This document shows positions 1-13,900 of a DNA stretch of 64,000 nt, one piece after another. The stretch comes from Diadema setosum. Lineage: Eukaryota > Echinodermata > Echinoidea > Diadematoida > Diadematidae. The stretch covers positions 34,139,546 through 34,203,545 of the forward strand of contig CM067068.1 of the NCBI GenBank assembly GCA_033980235.1. Reading direction: 5' to 3'. Position 1 is the first letter of the stretch. Every line of letters starts with the position of its first letter. The notes under the pieces were generated by a model. The model did no database searches, had not been told where the DNA came from, and worked only from the letters and a program-made list of their open reading frames with translations. Made by a program: the position numbers and the translations under genes.

Positions 1-1504
1 CTTAAAGCTGTTCTAACTTTGTAATATCACAGACTGCAGACTCTGCAAGTGTGCTTTGCATTTTTCCCAGTGAGCATTTTTGGTTCTTTTTTATGTTTTA
101 ACGCTCTTGAAATCACTGAATTGATTCAAATTGGCAGCACCTCAGATATCCAAGTCTGGCGGTAAGTACCCCCTCCTTCTCTCAGGCATGGGTTATGATG
201 AGCTTCCTCTCATTTTAATACTTCATCTCATTCTGCTTTTAACACTTGGTGTTTGCTGTCCGTATCAAACTAATTCTTTTTCCTCCTCAGATGCTAATCT
301 TTTGATGGACTTTACCAGCATAACCTTCCTTCTTCATCAGATATGATCAGTTTTCATTCCTCTCATGCATGTACACTGTATAGTGCATGCTTTTTTCTTT
401 TTAATTATTGTATTGAAGTTATGAGAATTGACATCCTATTTTTAGTACTTACAGCACTGCCATGGATTATTGTGACCGACATTTTCTTCTTATCAGTTCT
501 CAATAACATCATTCCTCCATGGAAATTGGCAAAGGACCTGCCATGTGGTTTTCATCAGATGCAGTACACGATGGGATGCTGTTTAAATAAAATTAAATAC
601 CACATGGAATCAGACAAAAAACAATACAAAACAAAACAAAAAACAACCAGTAAAGATGATGATAAAGATGATAAGAAGTGTGTTGAGTTTTGACATTTAA
701 AGTGATAACACTTGAAGTAGACTAAAGTGTTTTTTTTTTGTTTTTTTTTTCCAAATCCGGTTCAGTGCAGTCAAATCTTTCTTTGAATAAAATTTGGAAG
801 ACAGCATCTTGCGTGCATGGTGACATTATATGAGGAAAATATGACTGATACAAAGGTGATGATAATAAAGGTGATAAAAAGACTTGATATTTTTTCTTAA
901 TGAAGCAATTCATCCTATGAAAATGACTGTCCCATCCTCACACCTTCTATGAATTACAGTCAGCTAAAATGTTGTGATTATCAAAATCTTTCACAAGGAA
1001 ACACTTGCTTTTGACATCGATATTTTGTTTATCCATGAAACTGGAAGGAAAAATGATAATGCAAGGTTTACATTCGTATATTATTTTTACTCTGACAAGT
1101 TAATAACATACTTCTGGAATTCATGTTGGTTTGCCTGGAAGAATAACCCAGTAAAGCTTGCTTTCCGTGATAGTACCATCTGTAAATCTAGAAAATACAC
1201 ATTACAATTCTGTCGTGACTGCCATAGATAAAATGAGTGATTTATTCTGAAATGTTTATGGGCAGAAAAATCCTTCTTCACGTACAGTAGATATTTCCTG
1301 ATTGATTTCACTCGTGTTTTTCATTCCCAATGTTGATGATAAGATTATCGTGGTCATTTCAGAATTGAGAAACCTATTGGACAAAGCAAGAATGCATGAA
1401 AAAAAAAAAGTATGGGTAGGTTGAGATTCTTGTGTAGAACTAATATGAAAACTTGTAGAGTATTATATCTAGTGTCTCTTGAGACAAAGTATGAACAAAT
1501 GTAC

Positions 1505-1844
1505 CGTATGTCCCCCCAAAAAAAATTACAACGGGACCCTCCGCAATGATATCTTTAAAAATAGTGAATCAATCCAAATACAAATTCAGGGTATGAAACT
1601 ATAACTCATTGCCCACATCTTACAGAAAACCCCATTCGATTTGCTTCAGTGGTCAAAGAGAAATGAGGAATTTTGTAGAGGATATCAAGAATCTCTTCCC
1701 TCCAAGTTCTGTCTATTGTATTCACACACAAAAGCATTGAAGTGCTAAACTTAGAAGTATCAGACTCATGACATGCTTTACAACTTTTCACATTTCTCTG
1801 TGACCGCTTAACCAAATTGAATGGGGTTTTCTGCAAAATAGAGC
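1505..1844 (-). repeat. Dispersed repeat, inverted copy of 63243-63592
   Basis: The reverse complement of this segment matches 63243-63592 over most of its length, from the block next to GGGACATAC to AGAAAACCCCATTCGATTTG. Each copy is itself partly palindromic: the AGAAAACCCCATTCGATTTG motif occurs at one end and its complement (about AAATCGAGTGGGGTTTTCTG) inside. Both copies have a similar short open frame, which I read as shared repeat sequence and not a gene. Confidence 0.75.
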
Positions 1845-2402
1845 TAAGATGTTACATTTTAAGACCCTAAAGCAGCATTTAGACAGATTAATCATACTGG
1901 GTGTTATCAATGCGAAAATTTGATAGTATTTTTTTTTTTTTTTTGGGGGGGGGGGGACGTACTGTATATTAGAACTTTTAGATGACAGCATGTGTATGTT
2001 TAGTGATTTTTAAGCCTGTTGCTCAGTATTTTGAATGTGACTTAATTGCTTGGTGTGATTTTGTCTCCTTTTGAACCCCCTTGTAATAATTTGTAACTGA
2101 CTAATGTGGTAATTATTATTCTGGTACCTATTGAACCCTAAATCTTATTCATCTTGGTCCAAAGCAGGGAGAATGGATTAACAAAAGTGATTAAAAAGAA
2201 TAAAAAAATAAATTGGAAACTGTGTTTTATATTGGGAGTGCATGTTGGTTGTGAATTGAGAAGAAAAATGCTCCTATTTTTGTTGGCAAGAACATTAGTT
2301 AGAAATGATCCAAAACCTATTTTGATTGAAGTCATGCCTGTTAATTTGTATTAATGTTGGGTTATTTTTGTGTAATTCAAAAAGGAAATAAACAAGAAAT
2401 TA

Positions 2403-2578
2403 AATTGGATTGTAAACTTTTTTTTTTGGTATTTATTAGATAATAACTAACAGACTGTTATCTGTTTAATAATTATGATTGTAATTGTATAATTATAATT
2501 GAATTGGATTGTAAACTTTTGTATTTTTTTGTATTTTTTTTGTATTCATTAAATGATAACTAACAGACTGTTATCATA
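2403..2578 (+). repeat. Imperfect local duplication
   Basis: Two neighbouring blocks (about 2403-2466 and 2498-2578) share AATTGGATTGTAAACTTTT at the start and GATAACTAACAGACTGTTAT at the end, separated by AT-rich sequence. Confidence 0.6.
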
Positions 2579-3795
2579 TATAACATAATCAGTATTCCTA
2601 TTTGCTGTGAATAGTAGACAATAAAAGTTTATAACACACATCTGTTGTTAAATTCTCCATCTGGAGTTCAATTTGATAATTTGTGATTATTGTACGTGTG
2701 TTCTGCATATATTTCTAACCCTGCATTTCTTCCTATCTGTGGACTCTCTAATTGGTATTGTGTATGCTGCGTTCTGTAAAATTTACAGAGGTACACTGTA
2801 TCCTCAAAATCCATTTATTTTTACTGCACTTTGTTACTATTTGACATTTCTATTTGGTGATCAAAGCAGGTGCTGTGGAACTAACTTCTATTTGTGGGGA
2901 TTGGATATTACTCTTCACCCCAAATATGTCCAGGCACTTTACAAGTGTGACTGTAACTTGCAAAGCTTTTTTGTCATCATTTAATTCTATTAAACTACGT
3001 GACTGTAATTGTAAGTTAGCAAGGTCACTCTGGTATAGCAGTATGCCTCAGCGCAACTCCAGTTTACGGGCCATTATGACGAAATAAGGATTGTTTTTTT
3101 TTTTTCTTATCTTTTCCTTCATTGGCAGTTTATATAGTTTCCAGCTATCTGCAGCATCTTGCGAATAAAGCAGAGTATTAAAGGGTTTATCATATGATGA
3201 TGGCTTTTTTAAGGGAGTGCTTCTTTTTGTCCCCTTGACTGGGTGTTTCTCACTTACATTATCTCCAAGCTTTCTTTTTTACCCCCTTCAGAATGCAGAA
3301 AACACAAGTAATGGTTTGGTTTATTAGATGAAATGTTCTTGCAGCCAAAAGGCTGAATTGCAACATTTGCTCACAAAGACATACTACTAAAATACAAATT
3401 TGATTAAAAAAAAAATGTACAAATTCTCATTCTCTCACCACATGGTATTACTGGAGATTATAACTGTACATTCGTCATACCTAAACTGCATTTGATCATA
3501 TAATGTTTAGAAACAGTCAAATGCACAATGTAGTGAATGTTTACAAATATTGATTGGAGTACAACAAAAAATATAAATACTGTATCATCATATAATCTGA
3601 TGTGGTGTGATACTATGGAATATGCCTCACGAACATATTATACTCTCTTGGGAATCCCTTAAAAACGGCATCAAATAAGCAAATTTAAATTATCAACAGT
3701 TACCAATGAAAAAAAAAACAAAAAAACATTGGGTGCGCAAACCTTTTACAGGTTGTGTGTTTTCCAAATAAACTGATGTTCATAGACTACTATTA

Positions 3796-3798
<3 letters not shown>

Positions 3799-3842
<44 letters not shown>

Positions 3843-3849
3843 CATATAT

Positions 3850-3920
<71 letters not shown>
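3799..3920. repeat. Poly-A followed by (TA)n microsatellite
   Basis: An uninterrupted A run of about 30 bases is followed by a TA dinucleotide array with a few CA interruptions. No coding content. Confidence 0.95.
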
Positions 3921-3925
<5 letters not shown>

Positions 3926-4825
3926 ATTTAAAAAAAAGTAGGTCAAGAATGAAGAAAGTGCAAGTAATGTAGGTTTGATCAAGTTGGATTGAAGTGCTTT
4001 GGTCTACAAAGGATCAAAATTATCCCAGCAAAATAGAATTCCCCTTATTGAACCATTTGGCTTTAGTGACTAAAAAGGAAAATTTCTCACACATCACAGC
4101 AAGTGACTGAATGTTGCCATTTATAAAGTCAGTGATCACACTCAAAGTTTACAATGTGTACTCTCTTGTAATGTACTGTAGCAAAAACAAACAAACGAAA
4201 AAACAAACAAACACACATTAAATACAACTCTGAAAGTCTAAAATATAGGTAGCCTTGTAATTGTGAGTTGATTTTGAGATGTTATCAAATATTAAAGCAG
4301 ATATTAGTTCTCAAGAGTGATGAGATGTACATTGTAGATGAGGTTACTCCTACATAATGCATGTGCTGTTTTAGAGAACTTTGTATTGGTCTGAACCACA
4401 ATAATAACAGGTAGATGGTGGCAACCTCCCCATCCCTCCTCCCCCCCCCCCCCACCCACAAGTAATGTGAAGAAGGGAAAAAAAAAAACCCAATGAAAAC
4501 TATTCAAACAAAATGTAAATTACCTTTGAGCTATCCCAGGGCCCCCCGGTTCCCCCCCCCCCCCCCTCGCTCCCAGCACTTAAACATTCTGCGACCCCTG
4601 ATACATATAGATTTCGGATTGCACCATTGTCTTACCCACAGCAGAAGAGAAAAAGAAAAACTTTATTTTTCCGCAGGGAGGAAAAAACAGGCATCACTTT
4701 GTCATTTTATGCCAAAACATCCCCGACAGATTTCATGCAGGGGGGCCTGTGCTCGATGCCAAATGTATTTTGTGTATTTACCCGTCTGTGTGTCTTTACT
4801 AGTGTGTGTTTATCTGTCTTGACAG

Positions 4826-4955
4826 GGCATTGGTTTTGCAGACTTCACCCTGCACCTTAGTCTAGGAATCATCTTCTGCATGGTGATTGGCTACTTTGTG
4901 CTGAGGCTTCTCTATCGTGGTATCAACCTACACTCACAGGATACAGAAGTGCGAG
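4826..4955 (+). CDS. OCA2: OCA2 exon a
   Basis: Acceptor TTGACAG before GGCATTGG and donor GTTAGC. Encodes [16 protein letters not shown] and a membrane helix ending RLLYRG. It starts in phase 0 and ends after one base of a Glu codon, completed by the next exon. Confidence 0.92.
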
Positions 4956-7900
4956 GTTAGCATACCAGCTTCTGCTATGAATTGATTGAGCGAGTGTTCT
5001 TTTGTTCGTTAAAATCTGTCTGTTACCTGTAACTGCAACAACAAGAATATCTATTTCAAAAGAGTACAGTTTGAATTTACTAACTGACGTCAATTCATTT
5101 TAATCTCATCTGCATACTTTGTTCGTATACGTTCTGTTGAAAAACAACATAAATTTTGAATTCAATTCAAGTTGAATTGAGTTGAAATTGAATTGAATTT
5201 AAGTTTTGTAATAAGACTAATAATTTGTCATACAATGTACAAACCAATTGTGACCTCACAAATGGAGAAGATGTGTATGAATATGTGTACATTTGTATGT
5301 ATGTGAGTAATGGCATCTACCTGCAGTCAAAAAGCCGCTCAAGGATGTAACTCTGGAACTTTTAGAATGAACAAAATTGGAGCATTTTTTTTTTTTTTTA
5401 CAAAGAGACAATAAATAGTATGCTCGTAAATGCCATGATAAAATTTGCCTTATGACATTTTGTGCTGTTTTCCATGTTGTATTTACCATTTTGTGTTGCA
5501 TGTGTGGATTCTTTTTTCTTCCAAATGAGAATAAGCATGCATGGATATCAAGTATGGTTAGATGTTTAGATAACATCCTTGAAAATTTCAAATTTGTATG
5601 TTGATTTATTGAGAATTAAGGCCTCCAGACTCCAGCCTCCAGACTTGTGGTGGAACATATTTTCTGTTTAGAAGAATATTCTGCATTTTTTGTTGTCATT
5701 GTTGTTTGTTTTCTTTGTTTCTTTGTTGTTGTTTTTAGCCTGGAGAACCGAAAAATGACATAAAGTGAAAGAATGAAAAAGCAATAAACAAATAGGCCTA
5801 CAACACTTAAAGGTTTCTTGAATGTCAAGTCTTCAAGTTTCTATACACACTGCAGGGGATAAAATAATGGTGGTCCTTGTAGCTACAGATTAAACAGCAT
5901 TATTCATGGGTTGTCCACGTTTGACAGTCTCCTCTACTGCATGAGTACAGAGTACTTTTTGCCAAGTGGTGAGCGGCATGAAAAGAAAGTGAAACGTGGA
6001 GGTGTAACAAATTTCATGTGACTTTTCACACCCCCAGAGCTGAAGCATGAGATAGAGGTGTGGCGTCAGGCAGCCACCAGGATTATGGTCGCTTCCAAGG
6101 AGGAGAGTACGGTGAAGGCGCTCCTCTTGCAGAAAGTCTACCAGCTCGAGACGCAGCTCCGCAACCGGATCTACCAGTCAAGGTGGGCCTGGAGAGGGGG
6201 GCTTGATGTGGGAAGGGGGCACTAGAGCAATCAGTTCAAAACTTTCTGATGTGATGGGGTACCACGATGTATGTATGTGTAACATGTGCACTTGTTCCTC
6301 TGCGTACCAGCTTCTTTATTTTATTAAATAAAATACTCTTTTTATTTTCCTTTCAAGTTTTTGGAGACCAGCATAACATTTAATGACCAGGGCCCCGTTT
6401 TATCAAAAGATATCATCGATATTAAATTCCCTTACCACACGGGCTGTCATAGACTTATGATTGAAATCAACTATGTAATCATTTTTAACTCTTTATAAAA
6501 CAGGGCCCAGATGTGCTTGGACTCCATTCTACATGTATATAAATGCATGGTTTCTATACAGATATAGAAGGGGCAGACAGTAGATAGGAAGGAGCTTTAG
6601 CAGATAGGCTTTACGTTTCAGTTGTGCTGAGATATGCATTGCTTTCATTTCACAAAATGGATATTTAAAAACATACTGTAAAAGTGGATATTTTCACACG
6701 ACTAATTTTTCGCGCTTGGCTGGGTAAGAAGAATTTCGCGTGTTTTTAATTCCGCGGAATCAAGACATGACGCACAGGAACATATGGCAAGTAAAAATAT
6801 TCGCATGCTTTTATTTTCGCGCTAGTTTCTGGTTGCACGAAATGCGCGAAAATTTCAACACCGCAAAAATTTCCACTTTTACTGTATCGAAAATGTGTGA
6901 TGTGTCGTCAACGTGTAATATGGATTGCTTTGAATGAGCAGTCATTTGTATATTAACTTCCTGAAGTGTGTTTGGCTGTCAAAGTGTCTGCTTCCTCTAT
7001 AGGCCCTACAGAGATTAAAAGAATACAAAATACCTTTTGTCATCATTGCGGAATTGCTTCCTCTATAGGCCCTACAGAGATTAAAAGAATACAAAATACC
7101 TTTTGTCATCATTGCGGAATACCAGACAAGACTATAAACTGTCACATACCAATATTGTTTGCCGAACATATTTCAGTTTACCTTTTTCTATGCTATACTC
7201 CACTATACTATTTTTTGCTATGCCATACTTTTTTTTGTGAGGTATTTTGATAGGATTTTTCTAAATTTCATATCTAGGTGAGTATATTGGCACAAGTATG
7301 TAAACCAACCATACACAGTCACACTCTTTCTTTTGATTTAAAATCATGTTTGGGCAATATGATGCTCACAAATTGAAAAAGAATATACATACATGTAGAA
7401 ATTGTGCGGAATGATGGCAAAAATTTGTGTACTTGAAGACCATTATTGGGGAATAGACAAGTCAACTGAGTTTTGTTCAAAAGAATCCGAACACATATTT
7501 TTAATTGTGTTACATGTATGTTCCTATTATCTTCCACATTGTCTAGGCAATCTGCAGGCCGGACTCGAAACTGGCAGGAAAAGTTAGCGGAGCTTGAAGT
7601 ACGGGTAAGTATCTGTAACTACAATTTATAACAATATACAGTTTAGCTATTTTATATTTAGGAGGGGGCAACCATAGTCCCCCTTTCCCCTCCCCCACCC
7701 CCGACATGTTTGGCAATGTTTTGTAAAATCTAGAGATTATTCCCTTCATATACTGTAAAAGATGATATATTCGCAGCATGAAATTTTCGCAAGTTGCCTT
7801 TAACTTTCAATGTGTATAGTGTAGACAAGAACTTTCATGTGCATTTTAATTTCGCAAATCTTGGCTCTCGTGAAATTTGTGAAATTAAAATGCACGCGAC

Positions 7901-10900
7901 ATTCCTCACTTTACAGTAGCAATTGTTGAGATTTGTCCATGTTTTGATTACAAATGTCATTCATTCACTCTGACTCCTCCCCCAACTCATCCACCCCATT
8001 TTGAGTAAGATTACAATCTATAAATATGATAACATTTCCCAAATAAAGACAGGTTTTGCATTTGTTGTTCTAGCTTAGCATAGTGTAACTGGCAGTGTTT
8101 TGTCTTGTAATATATTCAGACTTCCATGGGTACACATGAAAACATTTGAAACAGTATAATCAAGTCATAGTCCAACAACTATTGAGATGTCTGTCATCAT
8201 CCAGTGTGAGATACTAAAGGAGACCTGCGGATGATTTTTAAACTTTTACGTTTTAACAAATATAAATTAGTTATACTGAGTACAGAGTTTCAGAATTTAT
8301 AGTGATTGGGTTGAGGAATAAGAATGTTTTCAAAATTTACAACAAATTGCAATGAACAAGGATGATGACATGGCAGCCTCACCATAAGAATGCATGAGTT
8401 TGGGCTCAAGGACAAAGAACAAAAGAAGATGGCATGCATACATTCTACACAGGTGAACTTGTTCACCAAGTGGTATTGTAGTGGAATTACATGTATCTTG
8501 CTACATTTCTGAAATATGTAAGGCTCCTATGTTATCAACATTGTTCAGTATAATTTGTTTAAGATTTTTCAGAGTATTGTTTCTCTGCTCAAGGACCACG
8601 ATAATTCCACATACACTGTACATGGAGCTAACAATTTATGTACTACATGATGTGAAATTATGAAAATTGTCAGGAATGCCCCTTTAACAATGCAATGTTT
8701 TTTTGATCACATGACAATGTCTTTTTTTCTCTCACCAGTACTGCATCACAGACAAAGTGCTGCTGGCAAAATGCAGCTTTGTTCTCATTGCTGTCATCAT
8801 CCTCTTCTTCTCTCACTCACTGGTAGTCGGGATCTACCTCAATTTGGGTAAGCCAGCCGTCACGGACACCAGAACATCATTTTTGCATATTTGCTAATGG
8901 GGTGACAAAGGCCTGTTTCTCACATTTTGATGAAAATCACACTTTTAGATTAATCATCAGATAATCAATCAAGTGATGTCTTGTCCAAATCGTACCTGTC
9001 TTAATAGCACAAAAAATAAAGCCACCTGTAGCTTCAAATGCTTGCTGTGGATTCATATGATTTGATGACAGCTCCTGCATATGACAGTGTGGCCTGTCTG
9101 CATGTTGCAGATTACTTCAGACATGCATGTATTTGATGTGAACATCTCATATGATTTAATAAGATGCTTTAAACATGCACTGCCTAGATGTTTGCAGTGT
9201 GTCCTATCAGTAAAAAAAAAAAAAAAAAAAAAAAAACATTGCTGCTGAGCATGGTCATTGAATGACCTTCGTTCATTTGCATGCCTTTTTTTTTTTTGAC
9301 CATTGATGTGTTGCATGTGTTTGCAATGTATCACAGGCTGGATTGCAGTAATTGGTGCCGTGGCTTTGCTGCTATTGGCCGATGTGCATGACATCGAGAA
9401 TGTGATGCATCGTGTGGAGTGGGCCACCCTCCTCTTCTTTGCCGCCCTCTTTGTTCTAATGGAGGTAAGTTGCACACCACTAATCTCTGTAGGAGGTATC
9501 TGGATATATCATGGGCCCATTCATGCTGTACAAACAGGTGAAGCCACTGCGCCGCCATGTTATGAGGCACACATTTTCCAGCAGAGACTGTCACCAAGAT
9601 CACGTGATGTTGTGAGCTCTGTACACAAACGTATGGGCGATGTGCATGGTAAGATGGCGTCATGGTAAAAGCGATTGGCCCATGAGATATCCAGAAACCT
9701 CCTATACAGATCAGTGGGTCACACTCCCATACACAGCAGAAACCTGTTGATTTGCACATACACATATACTATACACACCACATCTTTAGCGAGTCTAAAT
9801 TTTCGCAAATCATCAGGACGTCCTGACGATTTCGCGAGTGGCTGAATTCATGATTGTGGAGTACAGTACTGTACGGAGAAAAAAATGTGTGCATGTCACA
9901 TTCATATCGGGATCAGAGTCAATATTTGAGCGTCTATTTAAACTTGCCAATAGCACCAGACTCAAGAAATTTGAGAAAATAAAAGCCTTGCGAAATATTG
10001 GGTGTACACAGTAGATTAAGCATGTACTGTAGCTGTGAAGTGAAAATGTTACAGATTATTGCAGCTGTGCTAAAATTTCCATACAGTAAAGGTTTCACTT
10101 ACATGAAGAACTTGAAGAGCTCTTGTCTTGATCCCATAAAGTCATACTGCTGTGGAAGAGTGTAGTAGTTTTGTCATTGTGTTTGTATGATCTAATTTGT
10201 TGTGATGTCTGTGATGTGGTTTGGTCTGCAGGGACTTACAGAACTTGGATTAATCAAGTACATTGGAGATCTGGTAGCAAACCTTATTGAGGTGAGAAAA
10301 TAGTGTTGTTATTAAAAAATATTTATTTCTATCTATATGGAGTCAGTAATGTGGTGCCATAGGTCCCAAAATTGCCGCAAAATATGATATAATAAAACTA
10401 ATAATAATACAGATTACTTATTGTTGTTGGGGTGACAAGACCTTGTATCTACAATTTTGGTGAAAATGACTTTTTTTTTTTTTATTAATGATCAAATAAT
10501 GGGTTTAATAAGTGATGTCCTGTCCAAATTCCAACTGTCTTACTCCAAAAATGAAGCCACCACGGCATGTCAAAGGAAAGGCTATCCCATTCACCACGGT
10601 GCTTTGGCTGCCATGTTTTTTGGCTCTCCTGAACAATTGACATTTTGTAGATACGAGGTCTTGTCGCCCCAGCGACGTTGTAATACACCAGTTATTCCAC
10701 ATGACTAATGTGCAATATCACAACCCTTTTTGTTGATGTCTACTGGAAAAAAAAAAACACACACAATTGAAGTAGATTGGAAACAGAATTGATAGGAATA
10801 AGTTCTCTTTAAACTTGTTAAATATTGTTAACGCATTGAAGACGAGTCCTAAAAATTCAGTGAATCACGTATGTATGACAGCTGTCGTGTTTTAGTACAC

Positions 10901-13900
10901 TTTACCAAGAATGTCATCACAACATAGCACATTTTCCTCCATGAGCATTTTGTTTCAACATATTCAACAACATAGTAATGGTAAATTTGGTCACGTGACT
11001 TGTATGTAGACCAATCGCTGAACGGAATTTCATTAATGAAGGATAATAGCAATGATACAATTTAACTCTAAAAGGGCTGGGGGGGGGCGGAATCCGCCCC
11101 CCCCTCGACGTTTCGCGCTATAATTCTGTAACGCGAGAATGCCTCGTCGCGAGGCTTCTTGACTTTCTTCGTTCAAGTCTCGCGCAACTTTTGAGACCAA
11201 ATTTGTGACGTCCGCGCATACTTTTGCGAAGCCATGCCCATTTCTGTAACGGAATGTCGCCCCCAAACGGGCACAATTTTGTGATTTTGTGTACATTTCC
11301 TATGGGAAACAGTGCTCTGTCATGAAAGTCATAAAAACCTGATTATTTTTACAATTAATCACTTTCATAGATTAATTTTGTGCTAATTATGGTAGAAAAG
11401 TGGTCAGTGACAATTTCCAATGAAAAAACAAAGAAATACATAAGAAATTCTGAAAACAATAAAATACATAAGAATTGAAATGAGTTTTTGGAAGTTTTTG
11501 TGATGTACAATGGTTGAATATGCTAAAACAGATTTACAGATCAAAAATTAGACTCTGGATGCTTTTAATTAGGCTAAAATATCATCTTGAGCTTAATTTG
11601 CATAATTAATGCAAAATTTCATCGCGATCACACCACCGATGGCCGAGATCTCAGGGGAGCGGAATCCATCCCCCCCCCCCCCCCCCCCCCCCCCGGTCTG
11701 AGCATAGCCAAAAAAGCCCGGCCCCTTTAGGGTTAATCTTCTGCCTTCAAGAACCTGGTGGCTCCCATGCAAAGTCCATGAAAATTTAAAAACCTTGTAG
11801 AATCTTGGGTTTACTCTGAACATTGTGACTGATGGTGGTTACCTGTTTATATGCAGATGGATTTAGATTAGAGCCTCGAAAATACTCGGTCAGGTGTCTA
11901 TGGGAATTGCGTGTTAAAGCAAAATTAGTCCGTCCTCATGGGTTAATGCACATGTGACCATTTGACCTGGTTGTTGCTTGTCACTTTAATCCATGCAGGA
12001 CATACTCGAGGATGGTCATTGAATGACCTTGCACCTTTGACCTTTGATCACATTTACATGCATGTTTTGTTTTTGTTTTTTGACTCCTGATGTGTCAGTT
12101 AAAATGCGTGAAGGATAATCTGACCTGGCTGTTGATGTCATGTTAATCCATGCAGGACGTACCAGAGGAGTCCAGACTGACCGTGGCCTTAATTCTCATC
12201 TTGTGGGTGTCGGCCCTCGCCTCATCCTTCATCGACAACATCCCGTTCACCACAGCGATGGTATGTACCACCCCTGGGAGAGTCACACCCAGATCACCAA
12301 ACTTGTGTCCATGTTTGCTCCTTTAAAGATGACCATGTCTGTAATGTCTTTGAAAGCTTTATTGTCATATTGGGGGAACTCCCAAGTAAAGCTGGTTTTT
12401 CCCATAGAGTGGTAATCGTGGCTCAGTGGATAAAACCTGGTCTGCCAATTTTGAGGTCCCCAGTTTCAAGTCTGCAAGCAACAGAGACCTAGTGCTCTGC
12501 TCTTTAGTGCTTAGTCCTGTGGAGAGAACTTTCATCTCATCTTTCTCTCCTGTAGTTTCCTATTTATAAGCATTTTCATTTCTTTTCAAATTCTATTTTT
12601 TTAAAGCCAGCATTGCTCACAGACTGTTAGTCATGGTTATAGAACTGCATGGCTTTTTGACAGTAGTCTTTGCATTCAAAATGGAATGTGCCATCATTCA
12701 GTTGGATAGTGTGAAAGTGAATTTGTAGAGTATAAACTTATGCTACTATTTGTTTTAGAAACTGAAGTATAGCTAATTCAAAGTAGAATAATCTTCTTTG
12801 TATCTCTCATAGATAGCAAGATAATACTGTAGTGAGGTTGTCAAACAGGAATTTAAATATGTCCAAGATATAAAAGCAGTACCAGCATTTTGTGACTGCC
12901 ATTAGATATCAATGAGGCATGGTACAATGTATGTGCCATATTGTAAAAGGAAAAAGGATTTGATGAAGATCACCATACTCCATTCTCATCGATTTCTGGA
13001 CCAGATTCCTATCGTCCTGGACCTGGGTGAGAGGGAAGAACTGGGGCTTCCCCTTAAGCCCATGGTGTGGGCATTGGCATTTGGGGCGTGTCTCGGAGGC
13101 AACGGAACACTCATTGGGGCGTCGGCCAATGTGGTGTGTGCGGGGATCGCAGACCAACACGGTTACGGATTCTCCTTTGTCGACTTCCTGAAGTAAGTGA
13201 TGATGGATGGTTGTTACCTCCACCAAGGGAGGAGGTTATGTTTTCATTACCGTTGGTTTGTTTGTCCGTGTGCAAAATAACTCGAAAAGTTGAGCACAGA
13301 TTTGGATGAAACTTGCAAGGAAGGTTGAGAATGACACAAGGAACATATGAGTAAACTTTGGTAGTGATGCAGAAATTTTCATGGATTTTATGAAGAATTT
13401 TTGATATTTTGGCAGGTAGGGTCGATGAATAAGAAATGCTTCTATATTGGGAAATCGGGCAATTTTTCAGCATGCATATGTATGGGTGAAAATCATTGAT
13501 CTCTATGGAAGAGCAAGATCATCAGTGGATTGTAGCTTGGCGGAGGTCTGCACTCTCAGGGTGCTTTTCATTTTTTTTTTCAGATTTTTCATTCAGTAGG
13601 TCTTACCCATCCACCAGCTGGTGATGCTGTACATTCTTTCAAGCATATTATTTCTCCAGTCACTTAAGCTTGCACCAACAGTACCCCCACTCCACTACCT
13701 TTTGGGCATTCTGGCCAGAATGGCACATGCCAGATTCTCCTACACCAATATTCAGCTCCCTCCTGTGTACTCAAGAGTAGAGAGGAGCAAGGTGTATGTT
13801 AATACAGGTGAACGTTGTTATTACAAGATATTCAGAAACTGCAAGAATTTTCTCATTATAACAAATATTGTTAAAAATGGACACAAAAAAAAAATTAGGA

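Larger units (their letters stand above)
1..4825 (+). other. Presumed OCA2 intron, no exon recognised
   Basis: The nearest coding exon begins at 4826. I searched this stretch for the conserved P-protein block that should precede it (the GDPPN-containing membrane segment) and did not find it, so the preceding exon is probably further upstream. The region is AT-rich with a dispersed repeat at 1505-1844, an imperfect duplication at 2403-2578, a poly-A/(TA)n tract at 3799-3920 and poly-C runs near 4440 and 4553. A GTAAGT-like site at 162 after a short open stretch does not correspond to any P-protein sequence. Confidence 0.5.

Noticed and set aside
131..162. Possible OCA2 exon ending at a GTAAGT
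   Set aside because: The translation does not match any P-protein segment, and the expected GDPPN block is absent.
1606..1836. Similar short peptides at 1606-1836 (-) and 63230-63442 (+)
   Set aside because: The similarity reflects shared dispersed repeat DNA; frames are broken differently and there is no domain.
9303..9668. 121-residue plus-strand frame and 144-residue minus-strand frame around OCA2 exon e
   Set aside because: The plus frame is exon e read through its donor into a MITE; the minus frame is its shadow.
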